A stretch of 64,000 bases of DNA from Streptomyces antibioticus (GTDB taxonomy: Bacteria > Actinomycetota > Actinomycetes > Streptomycetales > Streptomycetaceae): positions 343,543 to 407,542 of the forward strand of contig NZ_KQ948424.1 in NCBI RefSeq assembly GCF_001514065.1, read 5' to 3'. Numbering within the stretch: the stretch's first letter is position 1; every line of letters begins with the position of its first letter. The notes beneath the pieces are model-generated. The model was not told where the DNA came from and ran no database searches. It saw only the letters and a program-made list of their open reading frames with translations. A program made the translations under genes and the position numbers. This document shows, in pieces, positions 1 through 7,881 of the stretch.

Positions 1-1025
1 GTCCGCTTCTGGTCCGCCGTGAGATGGCAGGCGGAGGCGCGGTCCGGGGCCAGCAACGGGCGTTCGTCGGTGCAGCGGGTGCCGCCGACCCGGTCCTGGA
101 AGGTGCAGCGCGGGTGGAAGCGGCAGCCGGACGGGGGGTTGAGCAGCGAGGGCGGGGCGCCCGGGATGGGGGCCAGCGGGGCGGCGAGGTCCGAGTCGAG
201 GCGCGGCATCGAGTTCAACAGGCCCCACGTGTAGGGGTGTTGAGGGGCGCGCAGCACCTCGTTCGTCGTGCCCCGCTCGATCGCGCCGCCGGCGTACATC
301 ACCATGATGTCGTCGGCCATGTCGGCGATGACGCCGAGGTCGTGGGTGATGAAGATGATCGCGGAGCCGAACTCCTGCTGGAGGTCCTTCAGGAGGTCGA
401 GGATCTGGGCCTGGACCGTCACGTCGAGCGCGGTGGTCGGCTCGTCGGCGATCAGCAGGTCCGGGTCGCAGACCAGCGCCATGGCGATCATCGCGCGCTG
501 GCGCATACCGCCGGAGAACTGGTGGGGGTAGTCCTTCGCGCGTTCCTTGGGGTTGGGGATGCCGACCTTGCCCAGCATCTCCACCGCACGGTCCCAGGCG
601 GCCTTCTTGGAGGCGCCGGTGTGCTTCATGAACGGCTCGGCGATCTGCCGGCCCACCGTGTAGTACGGCGACAGCGCGGTGAGCGGGTCCTGGAAGATCA
701 TGGCGACCTTGTTGCCGCGCAGCTTCTCCAGCTCGGACTCGCGAGCCGTGGTCAACTCCTGGCCTTCCAGGAGGATCTCGCCCTCGACGGTGGTGAACTT
801 CGGGTTGTGCAGCCCGAGGATCGTCAGGTTGGTCACGGACTTGCCGGAGCCGGACTCGCCGACGATGCCGAGGGTCCTGCCGCGCTCCAGGTCGAAGGAG
901 AGTCCGTCGACGGCGCGGACCATGCCGTCCTCGGTGCGGAAGCTGACGTGCAGGTCGCGCACCGAGAGGAAGGCGCCCGCGTCGGACGGGACGGGCGCCC
1001 CGGTCTCCTTGGTCAGAGTGGTCAC
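1..1025 (-). CDS. bldKD: Oligopeptide ABC transporter ATPase, BldKD-like (3' end outside window)
   Basis: ATP-hydrolysing subunit that drives peptide import on the inner face of the membrane. Visible motifs, in order: Walker A GESGSGKS near residues 56-63, the ABC signature FSGGMRQR, Walker [13 protein letters not shown], the switch histidine in FITHD, and the C-terminal oligopeptide-transporter motif ending GCRFHPRC. I start at the GTG at 1025, 10 bases after the stop of the permease gene, which implies one operon. No stop codon is reached before position 1, so the gene is cut by the window edge. The assignment to bldKD rests on gene order (permease, lipoprotein, permease, ATPase); a second ATPase gene, bldKE, would be expected beyond the edge. 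The ATPase family is certain, the specific bld name is inferred. Confidence 0.85.
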   Translation of the reverse strand, partial: MTTLTKETGAPVPSDAGAFLSVRDLHVSFRTEDGMVRAVDGLSFDLERGRTLGIVGESGSGKSVTNLTILGLHNPKFTTVEGEILLEGQELTTARESELEKLRGNKVAMIFQDPLTALSPYYTVGRQIAEPFMKHTGASKKAAWDRAVEMLGKVGIPNPKERAKDYPHQFSGGMRQRAMIAMALVCDPDLLIADEPTTALDVTVQAQILDLLKDLQQEFGSAIIFITHDLGVIADMADDIMVMYAGGAIERGTTNEVLRAPQHPYTWGLLNSMPRLDSDLAAPLAPIPGAPPSLLNPPSGCRFHPRCTFQDRVGGTRCTDERPLLAPDRASACHLTADQKR

Positions 1026-1035
1026 GACAGAGCTC

Positions 1036-2016
1036 CTAGGACAGCCGCACGCGCGGGTCGATGAAGGCGTAGCAGGCGTCGACGACGATGTTGCACAGCA
1101 GGATCACGGCGGCCGAGAACAGCATCACGCCGAGCAGCAGCGGCAGATCGCTGAACTGCACCGACTCCACCGCGAGGCGTCCGAGGCCGGGCAGTCCGAA
1201 GGTGTACTCGGTGATGATCGCGCCGCCGAGCAGCGAGCTGAGGTCGATGCCGAGGATGGTGATGATGGGGATCAGCGAACCACGCCAGGCGTAGCGGAAG
1301 AAGACGTAGCGGCCGCTCATGCCCTTGGCGCGGGCGGTGCGGACGTGTTCCTCCTGGAGCTGCTCGATCATCGAGGAGCGTGCCATACGGGTGTACTGCG
1401 CGGCGAAGATCGTGGAGAGCACGGCCCACGGGATGATCAGCCCGGTGAACCAGGCGGCCGGGTTGTCGGTGATCGGCGTGTAGTCCGGCTCTTCGAAGAT
1501 GTGGGTCTGGTAGACGAGGATCGCCAGCGCCAGCGGGCCCAGGAAGTAGATCTGCATCGAGCTGAGCACCATGGACCCGGCGGTGAAGGACTTGTCCACG
1601 AAGGAGCCGCGCTTCCAGGCGGCGAGCAGTCCGGTGCCGAGTCCGACGAACAGGAAGGCGACGGTGGCGCCGGCAGCGAGCGAGAGGGTGAGCGGCAGCC
1701 GGTCCATCAGGGTCGACCAGACCTGCTCGTTGGTGTGGTACGAGTACCCGAAGCACGGGGCGGGGCAGGGACCCTGCTCGAAGTCGTTGCGTCCGGTGAC
1801 CAGCCCGGACAGGAAGATCCAGAACTGTTCCGGGATCGACTTGTCGAGCCCGAGCGTGTGGTGGATGTTCGCCAGCGCGTCGGGCGTGCAGGTCTTGCCG
1901 CACATCAGCAGCGCCGGGTCGCGGGGCATGCCGAAGAAGAGCAGGAAGGCGACCACGGTCAGCAGGACCAGGATCACGAATGAGCCGAGGATCCGGCGGA
2001 GGAGGAAGCGCAGCAT
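1036..2016 (-). CDS. bldKC: Peptide ABC transporter permease, DppB type (BldKC position)
   Basis: Inner-membrane permease of 326 aa, the usual length for DppB/OppB proteins. An N-terminal membrane segment (about residues 8-30, beginning RRILGSFVILVLL) is followed by an extracytoplasmic loop with several cysteines, then about five more membrane helices. The cytoplasmic coupling loop contains the ABC-permease EAA-like stretch EEHVRTARAKGMSG, followed by the typical DppB ending with GGAIITEYTFGLPGLG. It lies between the lipoprotein gene (85 bases upstream) and the ATPase gene (10 bases downstream), so it should form the channel heterodimer with the DppC-type permease at 4018-5055. The bldKC name is positional. 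Confidence 0.85.
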   Translation of the reverse strand: MLRFLLRRILGSFVILVLLTVVAFLLFFGMPRDPALLMCGKTCTPDALANIHHTLGLDKSIPEQFWIFLSGLVTGRNDFEQGPCPAPCFGYSYHTNEQVWSTLMDRLPLTLSLAAGATVAFLFVGLGTGLLAAWKRGSFVDKSFTAGSMVLSSMQIYFLGPLALAILVYQTHIFEEPDYTPITDNPAAWFTGLIIPWAVLSTIFAAQYTRMARSSMIEQLQEEHVRTARAKGMSGRYVFFRYAWRGSLIPIITILGIDLSSLLGGAIITEYTFGLPGLGRLAVESVQFSDLPLLLGVMLFSAAVILLCNIVVDACYAFIDPRVRLS

Positions 2017-2101
2017 CTCAGTGGCAGCTTTCGGGCGAAGCCTGGGCGGACGCGGTGCGCCCCGTCACGGGACGGGGCGCACCTGACGCCGCTTGGACGG
2101 G

Positions 2102-3913
2102 TTACTTCACGAAGAGCCTGCGCGGGTCGACGCCACCGATGACGTCGTCGTACGCGAGGCCACCGATCTTGGACCCGGCGATCTGGGTCTGCTTGTAGTA
2201 CGCCGTCGGGATGTTGGAGACGACGTCCTTCACGATGTACTCGTTGATCTTGTTCCAGGCCTCGGCGGCCTTGATCGGGTCGGTGATGGTGTTCGCCTTG
2301 TCGATGTCGGCGTTCACCTTCGGGTCGTTGATGTGCGAGTAGTTCGAGGAGCCGTCCTGGATCTGGCGGCCGTCGTACAGCGGCGGGATGACGGTCGAGG
2401 CGCTCGGCCAGTCGGCACCCCACGCGGTGTGGAAGATGTCGTAGTTGTTCTTGACCTTGCTGACCTGGTCGTAGTAGGTCTCGGCCGGGATCTCCTGGCG
2501 CTGCACGTCGAAGCCGGCCTTCTCCAGGCCCGCCGCCATGGCGGTGGAGTACTGCTGGCCCTCGGGAGTGTTGATGTAGCCGAAGGTGAGCTTCAGGCCG
2601 GTCTTGCCGGCCTTCTTCAGCAGTTCCTTGGCCTTGGCCGGGTCACCGGCGGGCTTGGCCTTCTTGCCGAACGGGTCGAACTTGGGGTCGTAGCCCGAGA
2701 CGGTCGGGCTGATCAGACCGCCGGCGACCTCCATCGCGTCGGTGCCACCGAAGGCGCGGACGAACGGCGTGATCGGCAGGGCGTAGGCGATGGCCTCGCG
2801 GACCGTCTTGTCCTGCATCTCCGGCTGGGACAGGTTGATGTTCATCTGGCCCACGTACGGCTGGTAGCCGGAGACCGTGCGGTTCTTCAGCGCGGCGTCG
2901 GCGAGGACCTTGGTCAGGTTGCCCGCGTCGACCTGGTTGCTGAAGCTGATCGCCGTCGCGTTGGCGCCGCTGTCGTCGAGGATGGCCTTGGTCGAGTCCT
3001 CGAACTGCTTGTTGAACTCGATGTTGAACTGGTCGACGTACTGGTGCCGGACCGCGTCGGTCTTCGGGTCCCAGTTGGTGTTCTTGACCAGCGTCATCGT
3101 CTTGCCGGACTTGAACTCCGAGATCTTGTAGGGACCGGAGGTCATCGGCGACTTGTCGTACTTGACCTTGGTGTCCTTCGCGGCGGACACGACGGAGTAG
3201 CCCGCCATGGCGAGCGCGTACGGCAGGTCGGGCTTGGCCGACTTGAACTTGAAGAGGATGGTCTTGTCATCCGGCGTCTCCAGGACACTGTCCGGGAGGT
3301 GCTTGCCCTTGTAGGGGCCGTCCGGGAGGAGCTTGCGGTACTCGGTGCCCGGGGTGTTGGCGAGCCACTGCTGGATGTACGTCGGGCCGTTGGAGATGAA
3401 CGGCGCGAAGAGCCGCTCGAAGGTCTGCCGGACGTCCTTGGCGGTGATCGGGGAGCCGTCGGCCCACTTGATCCCGTCCTTCAGCGTGTACTTCCAGGTC
3501 TTGCCGCCGTCGGTGGTGGTACCGCTGTCGGTGGCCAGGTCGCCGACGACCTCGTGCTTCTTGCCGTCGTCGCTGGTCGCCTTGTACGCGGTCAGACCGC
3601 GGTGGATCAGCTGCGAGAGCGCCATCTCGTCGGAGACGTAGATCTGCCCCGGGTCGAGGTGCGCGAAGCTGTCGCGCTGGAGCACCGTGATGGTGCCGCC
3701 GGGCTTGGCGCCGGGGAGTTCGGCGGCCGGACCCGTGGAGTCCTTGGCGTCGCCGAAGGAGATGCCGGCCTGCTGACGCTGCGCGTTCTCCTTGTCCTGC
3801 TTGTCGTTGTCGCTGCCCTTGCTGCCGCCGCTGCTGCAGCCGGTGAGCACGAGAGCCCCCGCCGCCAGCAGTGAGAGCGCGGCGTACGCGTGGCGTCCAC
3901 CCTTACCCATCAC
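2102..3913 (-). CDS. bldKB: Peptide-binding lipoprotein of ABC importer (SBP_bac_5), BldKB-like
   Basis: Extracellular solute-binding protein, 603 aa, close to the length remembered for BldKB. A lipoprotein signal is plain: a short basic start, a hydrophobic stretch and lipobox LTGC with the acylated cysteine at residue 26. It is followed by a Ser/Gly/Lys/Asp-rich linker typical of Streptomyces surface lipoproteins and then the family 5 peptide-binding fold (for example DPGQIYVSDEM and NTNWDPKTD). It would capture an extracellular oligopeptide and deliver it to the permeases encoded on either side. The first codon is GTG at 3913 with an ATG next to it; either could start. In S. coelicolor BldKB is needed for aerial growth; that role is carried over here by inference. 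Confidence 0.87.
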   Translation of the reverse strand: MMGKGGRHAYAALSLLAAGALVLTGCSSGGSKGSDNDKQDKENAQRQQAGISFGDAKDSTGPAAELPGAKPGGTITVLQRDSFAHLDPGQIYVSDEMALSQLIHRGLTAYKATSDDGKKHEVVGDLATDSGTTTDGGKTWKYTLKDGIKWADGSPITAKDVRQTFERLFAPFISNGPTYIQQWLANTPGTEYRKLLPDGPYKGKHLPDSVLETPDDKTILFKFKSAKPDLPYALAMAGYSVVSAAKDTKVKYDKSPMTSGPYKISEFKSGKTMTLVKNTNWDPKTDAVRHQYVDQFNIEFNKQFEDSTKAILDDSGANATAISFSNQVDAGNLTKVLADAALKNRTVSGYQPYVGQMNINLSQPEMQDKTVREAIAYALPITPFVRAFGGTDAMEVAGGLISPTVSGYDPKFDPFGKKAKPAGDPAKAKELLKKAGKTGLKLTFGYINTPEGQQYSTAMAAGLEKAGFDVQRQEIPAETYYDQVSKVKNNYDIFHTAWGADWPSASTVIPPLYDGRQIQDGSSNYSHINDPKVNADIDKANTITDPIKAAEAWNKINEYIVKDVVSNIPTAYYKQTQIAGSKIGGLAYDDVIGGVDPRRLFVK

Positions 3914-4017
3914 TCAGATTCCACCCATCTTGTGTCACCGTTGCGAATTGAAGTGCGAACCGGGCCCGGTGGAGGCCATCCGGTCTGTGTCGGGCAAAGA
4001 CGCCCACAACTGGTCGG

Positions 4018-5055
4018 TCAGCGCGCCGTCTTGGGATCGAAGGCGTCCCTGACCGAGTCCCCGAGCAGGTTGAACGCCACGATGAAGATGATCATCGAGA
4101 TGCCCGGGAAGAACATGTAGGTGATGTCGTTCTGCATCACGAGTTCGGTCGACGCCTTGGAGAACATCTGCCCCCAGTCCGGCGTCGGTTCGACGATCCC
4201 GACCCCGAGGAAGCTCAGACCGGCCTCCGCGGTCACGAAGTTGGGCAGCATGTACGTCGACTGCACCAGGATCGGGGTGACCACGTTGGGCAGGATCTCC
4301 CTGCGGATGATCCGTACCGGGGACGCCCCGCTGACCTTGGCGGCCTCGATGAACTCCCGTTCTCGCAGGGCGAGTGTGGTGCCGCGCAGGATGCGGGCGA
4401 GGCTCATCCAGCCCAGGACCCACTGCACCGCGATGAGGGCGACGACCCGGACGTACACCGGGGTCTCGTCGCGCGGGCTGACGAACAGCGAGACCACGAC
4501 CGGCATGCTCGCGATGAAGAACAGCTGGGACGGGAAGGCGAGGAGGAAGTCGATGACCCGGCTGATCAACTGGTCGGGCTTGCCGCCGAGATAGCCGGCC
4601 GCGACCCCCAGGACGATGCCCGTCAGCACGGTCGCGACGGTGACGGCGAGCGAGATCATCAGGGAGTTGCGGATGCCGTAGAGCAGCTTGGTGAAGACGT
4701 CGTAGCCGTTGCCGGGCTCCAGGCCGAACCAGAACTCGCCGCTGATACCGCCGTTGGGCTGGAGGGGCACACCCGCGCTGTCGAAGAGCTCGGGGCGTTC
4801 GTCGGCGAACACCGTGTACGGGTCCTTGCCGTAGAGCTTCGCGATCAGGGGGGCCGCGAGGCCGACCACGAAGAAGAAGATCACGACGTAGGCCGAGATC
4901 ACTCCGGTGCGGTCGCGCTTGAAGCGGATCCACATCAACTGCCCGGGAGAGCGGCCTTCGAGCTGCTTGGCCTCCTCGGGCTTGCTCTTCGGCTGCTGGT
5001 CGCCGTCGACGACGACCGAGGTCCCGCCGCCTTCGATGTCGATAGGACTGGTCAC
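4018..5055 (-). CDS. bldKA: Peptide ABC transporter permease, DppC type (BldKA position)
   Basis: Inner-membrane permease of 345 aa, first gene of the importer operon. The long cytoplasmic N-terminus (Ser/Pro/Glu/Lys-rich, ending in the OppC-like WIRFKRDRTG) precedes the first membrane helix (about residues 53-71). The coupling loop EFIEAAKVSGASPVRIIRRE is the canonical DppC/OppC EAA motif, and the C-terminus ends with GDSVRDAFDPK, also typical of DppC. The start is GTG at 5055; the ribosome-binding site is weak (GGGCG about 7 bases upstream). The gene is preceded by a 668-base leader region that probably carries the operon promoter. Confidence 0.85.
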   Translation of the reverse strand: MTSPIDIEGGGTSVVVDGDQQPKSKPEEAKQLEGRSPGQLMWIRFKRDRTGVISAYVVIFFFVVGLAAPLIAKLYGKDPYTVFADERPELFDSAGVPLQPNGGISGEFWFGLEPGNGYDVFTKLLYGIRNSLMISLAVTVATVLTGIVLGVAAGYLGGKPDQLISRVIDFLLAFPSQLFFIASMPVVVSLFVSPRDETPVYVRVVALIAVQWVLGWMSLARILRGTTLALREREFIEAAKVSGASPVRIIRREILPNVVTPILVQSTYMLPNFVTAEAGLSFLGVGIVEPTPDWGQMFSKASTELVMQNDITYMFFPGISMIIFIVAFNLLGDSVRDAFDPKTAR

Positions 5056-5211
5056 AGTTCGCCCATTTCACAGGTGTGGGTGTGCCGAACCGGCGAGCGG
5101 CACGAGGGTGTGCGCGATCGCGGATCGGGATCATGAAGAAGCGTCAGCGGCGTGTCACGGGCGGCGGAAGAAACCGCAGCCTGACGCGCGTAGGGGCGGA
5201 AGCGGAGCTCC

Positions 5212-5295
5212 TCAGAGCCGATCGCCCTGCGCCGGCGCGGAGTTGACGCAACTTGCGGACGCTGTGACCCACCTGGTGCTTGTGACACCGCGCAT
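5212..5295 (-). CDS. Possible 27-aa leader or remnant peptide upstream of the peptide importer
   Basis: A short reading frame with an excellent Shine-Dalgarno sequence (AGGAGGAG, 4 bases before the ATG at 5295) encodes a 27-aa peptide starting MRGVTSTRWVTASASC and ending at a TGA at 5212-5214, 156 bases before the permease gene. The start resembles the first residues of some Streptomyces peptide-binding lipoproteins (MRG...W), but no hydrophobic core follows. It could be a regulatory leader peptide or the remains of a deleted lipoprotein gene. I recognise no family. Existence as a translated ORF is inferred only from the ribosome-binding site. Confidence 0.35.
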   Translation of the reverse strand: MRGVTSTRWVTASASCVNSAPAQGDRL

Positions 5296-5508
5296 GGGAC
5301 TCCTCCTCATGACTCCACGTGTTCACCAACAGGAGGGGGTACACGCCTTTCCTCCGACACCCCTGACGGAGGGTCAGGCACCCCCTGGTGCTCGTGAGTC
5401 GGCGCCGTCCCCACGGCGCGAGACCCATTGACCCGAGCGCTACGCGGCTAACTATCTGCCATGAGCCATGGACCGACCACTGTTCTTAAATCTCAATTCA
5501 GTCACAGC

Positions 5509-5518
5509 TGGCCCGTAC
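5509..5518 (+). promoter_or_regulatory. Perfect match to AdpA operator consensus
   Basis: TGGCCCGTAC fits every position of the published AdpA consensus TGGCSNGWWY. It lies about 455 bases upstream of the permease start and about 215 bases upstream of the 27-aa ORF, inside the AT-richer block where the operon promoter should be. One such match within about 700 bases of both strands could occur by chance, so occupancy is an inference. Confidence 0.4.
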
Positions 5519-5658
5519 ATCTTCCAAAATCTGGACAAACTGTCTGGTGAAAGATGGCCACGAAACGGACGTGTTACATGGCTATCGGGCGAGGATCTCC
5601 GCATTACGGACATCCTTCACCGGCCCCGCACAGCCACTTGACCGAAAAAATGAGTTGC

Positions 5659-5696
5659 AAAAAGCCCGGGCACCCCCAAGATGGGGGCACCCGGGC
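5659..5696 (-). terminator. Intrinsic terminator of typA
   Basis: A 7-bp outer stem (5664-5670 with 5690-5696) and a 5-bp inner stem (5673-5677 with 5683-5687) are separated by a 2x2 internal loop, with a 5-base apical loop. On the minus strand the hairpin is followed by five U residues. It sits 27 bases after the typA stop. Confidence 0.85.
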
Positions 5697-5723
5697 TCAG
5701 GAAGCGACGGAACCGACCGTCGA

Positions 5724-7631
5724 TCAGCCGTGCTTGGCGCGGCTCGCGGCGCGGGCGCGCTCACGGGCGTCCAGGTTCACCTTGCGGATGCGAACCGCCT
5801 CCGGGGTGACCTCCACGCACTCGTCGTCGCGGCAGAACTCGAGGGACTGCTCAAGGGACAGCTTGCGCGGCGGCACGATCGCCTCGAACGAGTCGGCCGA
5901 GGACGACCGCATGTTCGTGAGCTTCTTCTCCTTGGTGATGTTGACGTCCATGTCGTCGGAGCGCGAGTTCTCGCCGACGATCATGCCCTCGTACACCTCG
6001 GTACCAGGCTCGGTGAACAGCACACCGCGCTCCTGGAGGTTCGTCATCGCGAACGCGGTGACCGCGCCGGCGCGGTCGGCGACCAGCGAACCGTTGTTAC
6101 GGGTCTGGAGCGTGCCGAACCAGGGCTCGAAGCCCTCGTGGATGGAGTGCCCGATGCCCGTACCGCGGGTCTGGGTCAGGAACTCGGTCCGGAAGCCGAT
6201 GAGGCCGCGGGACGGCACGACGAACTCCATGCGCACCCAGCCGGAGCCGTGGTTCGACATGTTGTCCATGCGGCCCTTGCGGACGCCCATGAGCTGCGTG
6301 ACGGCGCCCATGTGCTCCTCGGGCACGTCGATCGTCATGCGCTCGACGGGCTCGTACGTCTTGCCGTCGACCTCCTTGGTGACGACCTGCGGCTTGCCGA
6401 TGGTCAGCTCGAAGCCCTCGCGGCGCATCTGCTCGACCAGGATGGCGAGCGCGAGCTCACCACGGCCCTGGACCTCCCAGGCGTCGGGACGCTCGGTGTC
6501 GATGACCCGCAGCGAGACGTTACCGATCAGCTCGCGGTCCAGACGGTCCTTGACCTGGCGGGCGGTGACCTTGCGGTCCTTGACGGCCGCCTTGTTGTCG
6601 GCGCCCTTGCCGGTGCCGCCCCGGCCGACCAGCGGCGAGGTGTTGGTGCCGATGGTCATGGAGATCGCGGGCTCGTCGACCGTGATCAGCGGGAGCGGGA
6701 TCGGGTTCTCGGGGTCCGCGAGGGTCTCGCCGATCATGATGTCCGAGATACCGGCGACGGCACAGATGTCACCCGGGCCGGCCACCTCGGCGGGCTTGCG
6801 GGTGAGCGCCTCGGTCATCAGCAGCTCGGTGATACGGACGTTGGACATGGAGCCGTCGCGCTTGATCCACGTGACGGTCTGGCCCTTGCGCAGCTCGCCC
6901 TGCTCGACGCGGAGCAGCGCGATACGGCCGAGGAAGTTGTCGGCGTCCAGGTTGGTGACGTGCGCCTGGAGCGGGGCCTCCTCGTCGTACGTGGGGGCCG
7001 GGATGTGCTGGAGGATCGTCGAGAAGAACGGCTCCAGGCTGTTGGAGTCGGCGGGGACGGTCCCGTTCTCCGGCTTGGTCAGCGAGGCGATGCCGTCACG
7101 GCCGCAGGCGTAGACGATCGGGAACTCGATCTGCTCCTCGTCCGCGTCCAGGTCGAGGAAGAGGTCGTAGGTCTCGTTGACCACCTCGTCGATGCGGGAG
7201 TCGGGGCGGTCCGTCTTGTTGATGCAGAGGATGACGGGCAGCCGCTGCTGGAGCGCCTTGCGCAGCACGAAGCGGGTCTGCGGCAGCGGGCCCTCGGAGG
7301 CGTCGACGAGCAGGACGACACCGTCCACCATGGACAGGCCGCGCTCGACCTCGCCACCGAAGTCGGCGTGACCGGGGGTGTCGATGATGTTGATGGTGAT
7401 GACGTCCCCCCCGTCCTTCGGGTGGTACTTCACCGCCGTGTTCTTGGCCAGGATCGTGATGCCCTTCTCACGCTCCAGGTCGTTCGAGTCCATCATGCGG
7501 TCGTCGACGCCTTCGAGCTGGTGCGCAGCGAAGGCGCCGGCCTGCTTCAGCATGCCGTCGACGATGGTGGTCTTGCCGTGGTCGACGTGGGCGACGATGG
7601 CGACATTGCGGATGTCGTGGCGCGTGGCCAT
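5724..7631 (-). CDS. typA: Ribosome-associated GTPase TypA/BipA
   Basis: Translational GTPase of the EF-G superfamily, 635 aa, a normal length for TypA. The N-terminus [20 protein letters not shown] contains the G1 loop AHVDHGKT (residues 14-21), followed by the switch region EREKGITI, G3 DTPGH and G4 NKTD. The C-terminal half has the BipA-specific stretch with [20 protein letters not shown]. It binds ribosomes and is linked to stress adaptation and 50S assembly in other bacteria. The reading frame extends upstream to 7805, but I start at the ATG at 7631 because homologues begin [22 protein letters not shown]; the extension is implausible. It ends in a clear intrinsic terminator. Confidence 0.95.
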   Translation of the reverse strand: MATRHDIRNVAIVAHVDHGKTTIVDGMLKQAGAFAAHQLEGVDDRMMDSNDLEREKGITILAKNTAVKYHPKDGGDVITINIIDTPGHADFGGEVERGLSMVDGVVLLVDASEGPLPQTRFVLRKALQQRLPVILCINKTDRPDSRIDEVVNETYDLFLDLDADEEQIEFPIVYACGRDGIASLTKPENGTVPADSNSLEPFFSTILQHIPAPTYDEEAPLQAHVTNLDADNFLGRIALLRVEQGELRKGQTVTWIKRDGSMSNVRITELLMTEALTRKPAEVAGPGDICAVAGISDIMIGETLADPENPIPLPLITVDEPAISMTIGTNTSPLVGRGGTGKGADNKAAVKDRKVTARQVKDRLDRELIGNVSLRVIDTERPDAWEVQGRGELALAILVEQMRREGFELTIGKPQVVTKEVDGKTYEPVERMTIDVPEEHMGAVTQLMGVRKGRMDNMSNHGSGWVRMEFVVPSRGLIGFRTEFLTQTRGTGIGHSIHEGFEPWFGTLQTRNNGSLVADRAGAVTAFAMTNLQERGVLFTEPGTEVYEGMIVGENSRSDDMDVNITKEKKLTNMRSSSADSFEAIVPPRKLSLEQSLEFCRDDECVEVTPEAVRIRKVNLDARERARAASRAKHG

Positions 7632-7757
7632 AGTGCGGCGTACTCCCGGAGTGGTGTGGAAGGGGCCTGCGCGTACGTCTGTGTTACGCGGACCCTGCCG
7701 GGCTGTACATGCCACGGCCTCACCCCATGGTACGTGGGATTGACAGAGGCGGCCTCC

Positions 7758-7778
7758 GGGGGCCTGATTCAGGCCTCC
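7758..7778 (-). terminator. Probable hairpin terminator between lipoprotein gene and typA
   Basis: The palindrome GGCCTGATTCAGGCC at 7761-7775 forms a 5-bp stem with a 5-base loop and is extended by flanking G/C pairs. It lies after the stop of the lipoprotein gene (7882) and before typA. There is no U tract, which is common for Streptomyces terminators. Confidence 0.4.
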
Positions 7779-7881
7779 TGCGCGGCCTTCGAGCCGGTCG
7801 GACATCGGGCGGGGCCTTGTGGGACGCCGTCGTCCTCGCGATCGTCCTGGGGGGCGGCGAGCTTGGTCACCTTCTGCTCCC

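Larger units (their letters stand above)
5056..5723. promoter_or_regulatory. Long regulatory/leader region of the bldK-like operon
   Basis: This 668-base stretch holds no full-size gene. It contains the typA terminator (5659-5696), an AT-richer block around 5450-5650 that stands out against the GC-rich surroundings, one perfect AdpA-consensus match (5509-5518) and the 27-aa ORF described separately. The importer promoter is most likely in the AT-richer block, which would give a leader of roughly 400 bases. I could not pick out a convincing -35/-10 pair. Confidence 0.5.

Noticed and set aside
2093-3874. 593-aa plus-strand ORF opposite the peptide-binding lipoprotein gene
   Set aside because: Its sequence is a Val/Arg/Gly/Leu-rich antisense artefact without motifs; the opposite strand has a complete lipoprotein with a lipobox.
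5144-5428. 94-aa minus-strand ORF in the importer leader
   Set aside because: Arg-rich composition without any family pattern; the 27-aa frame overlapping it has the better ribosome-binding site.
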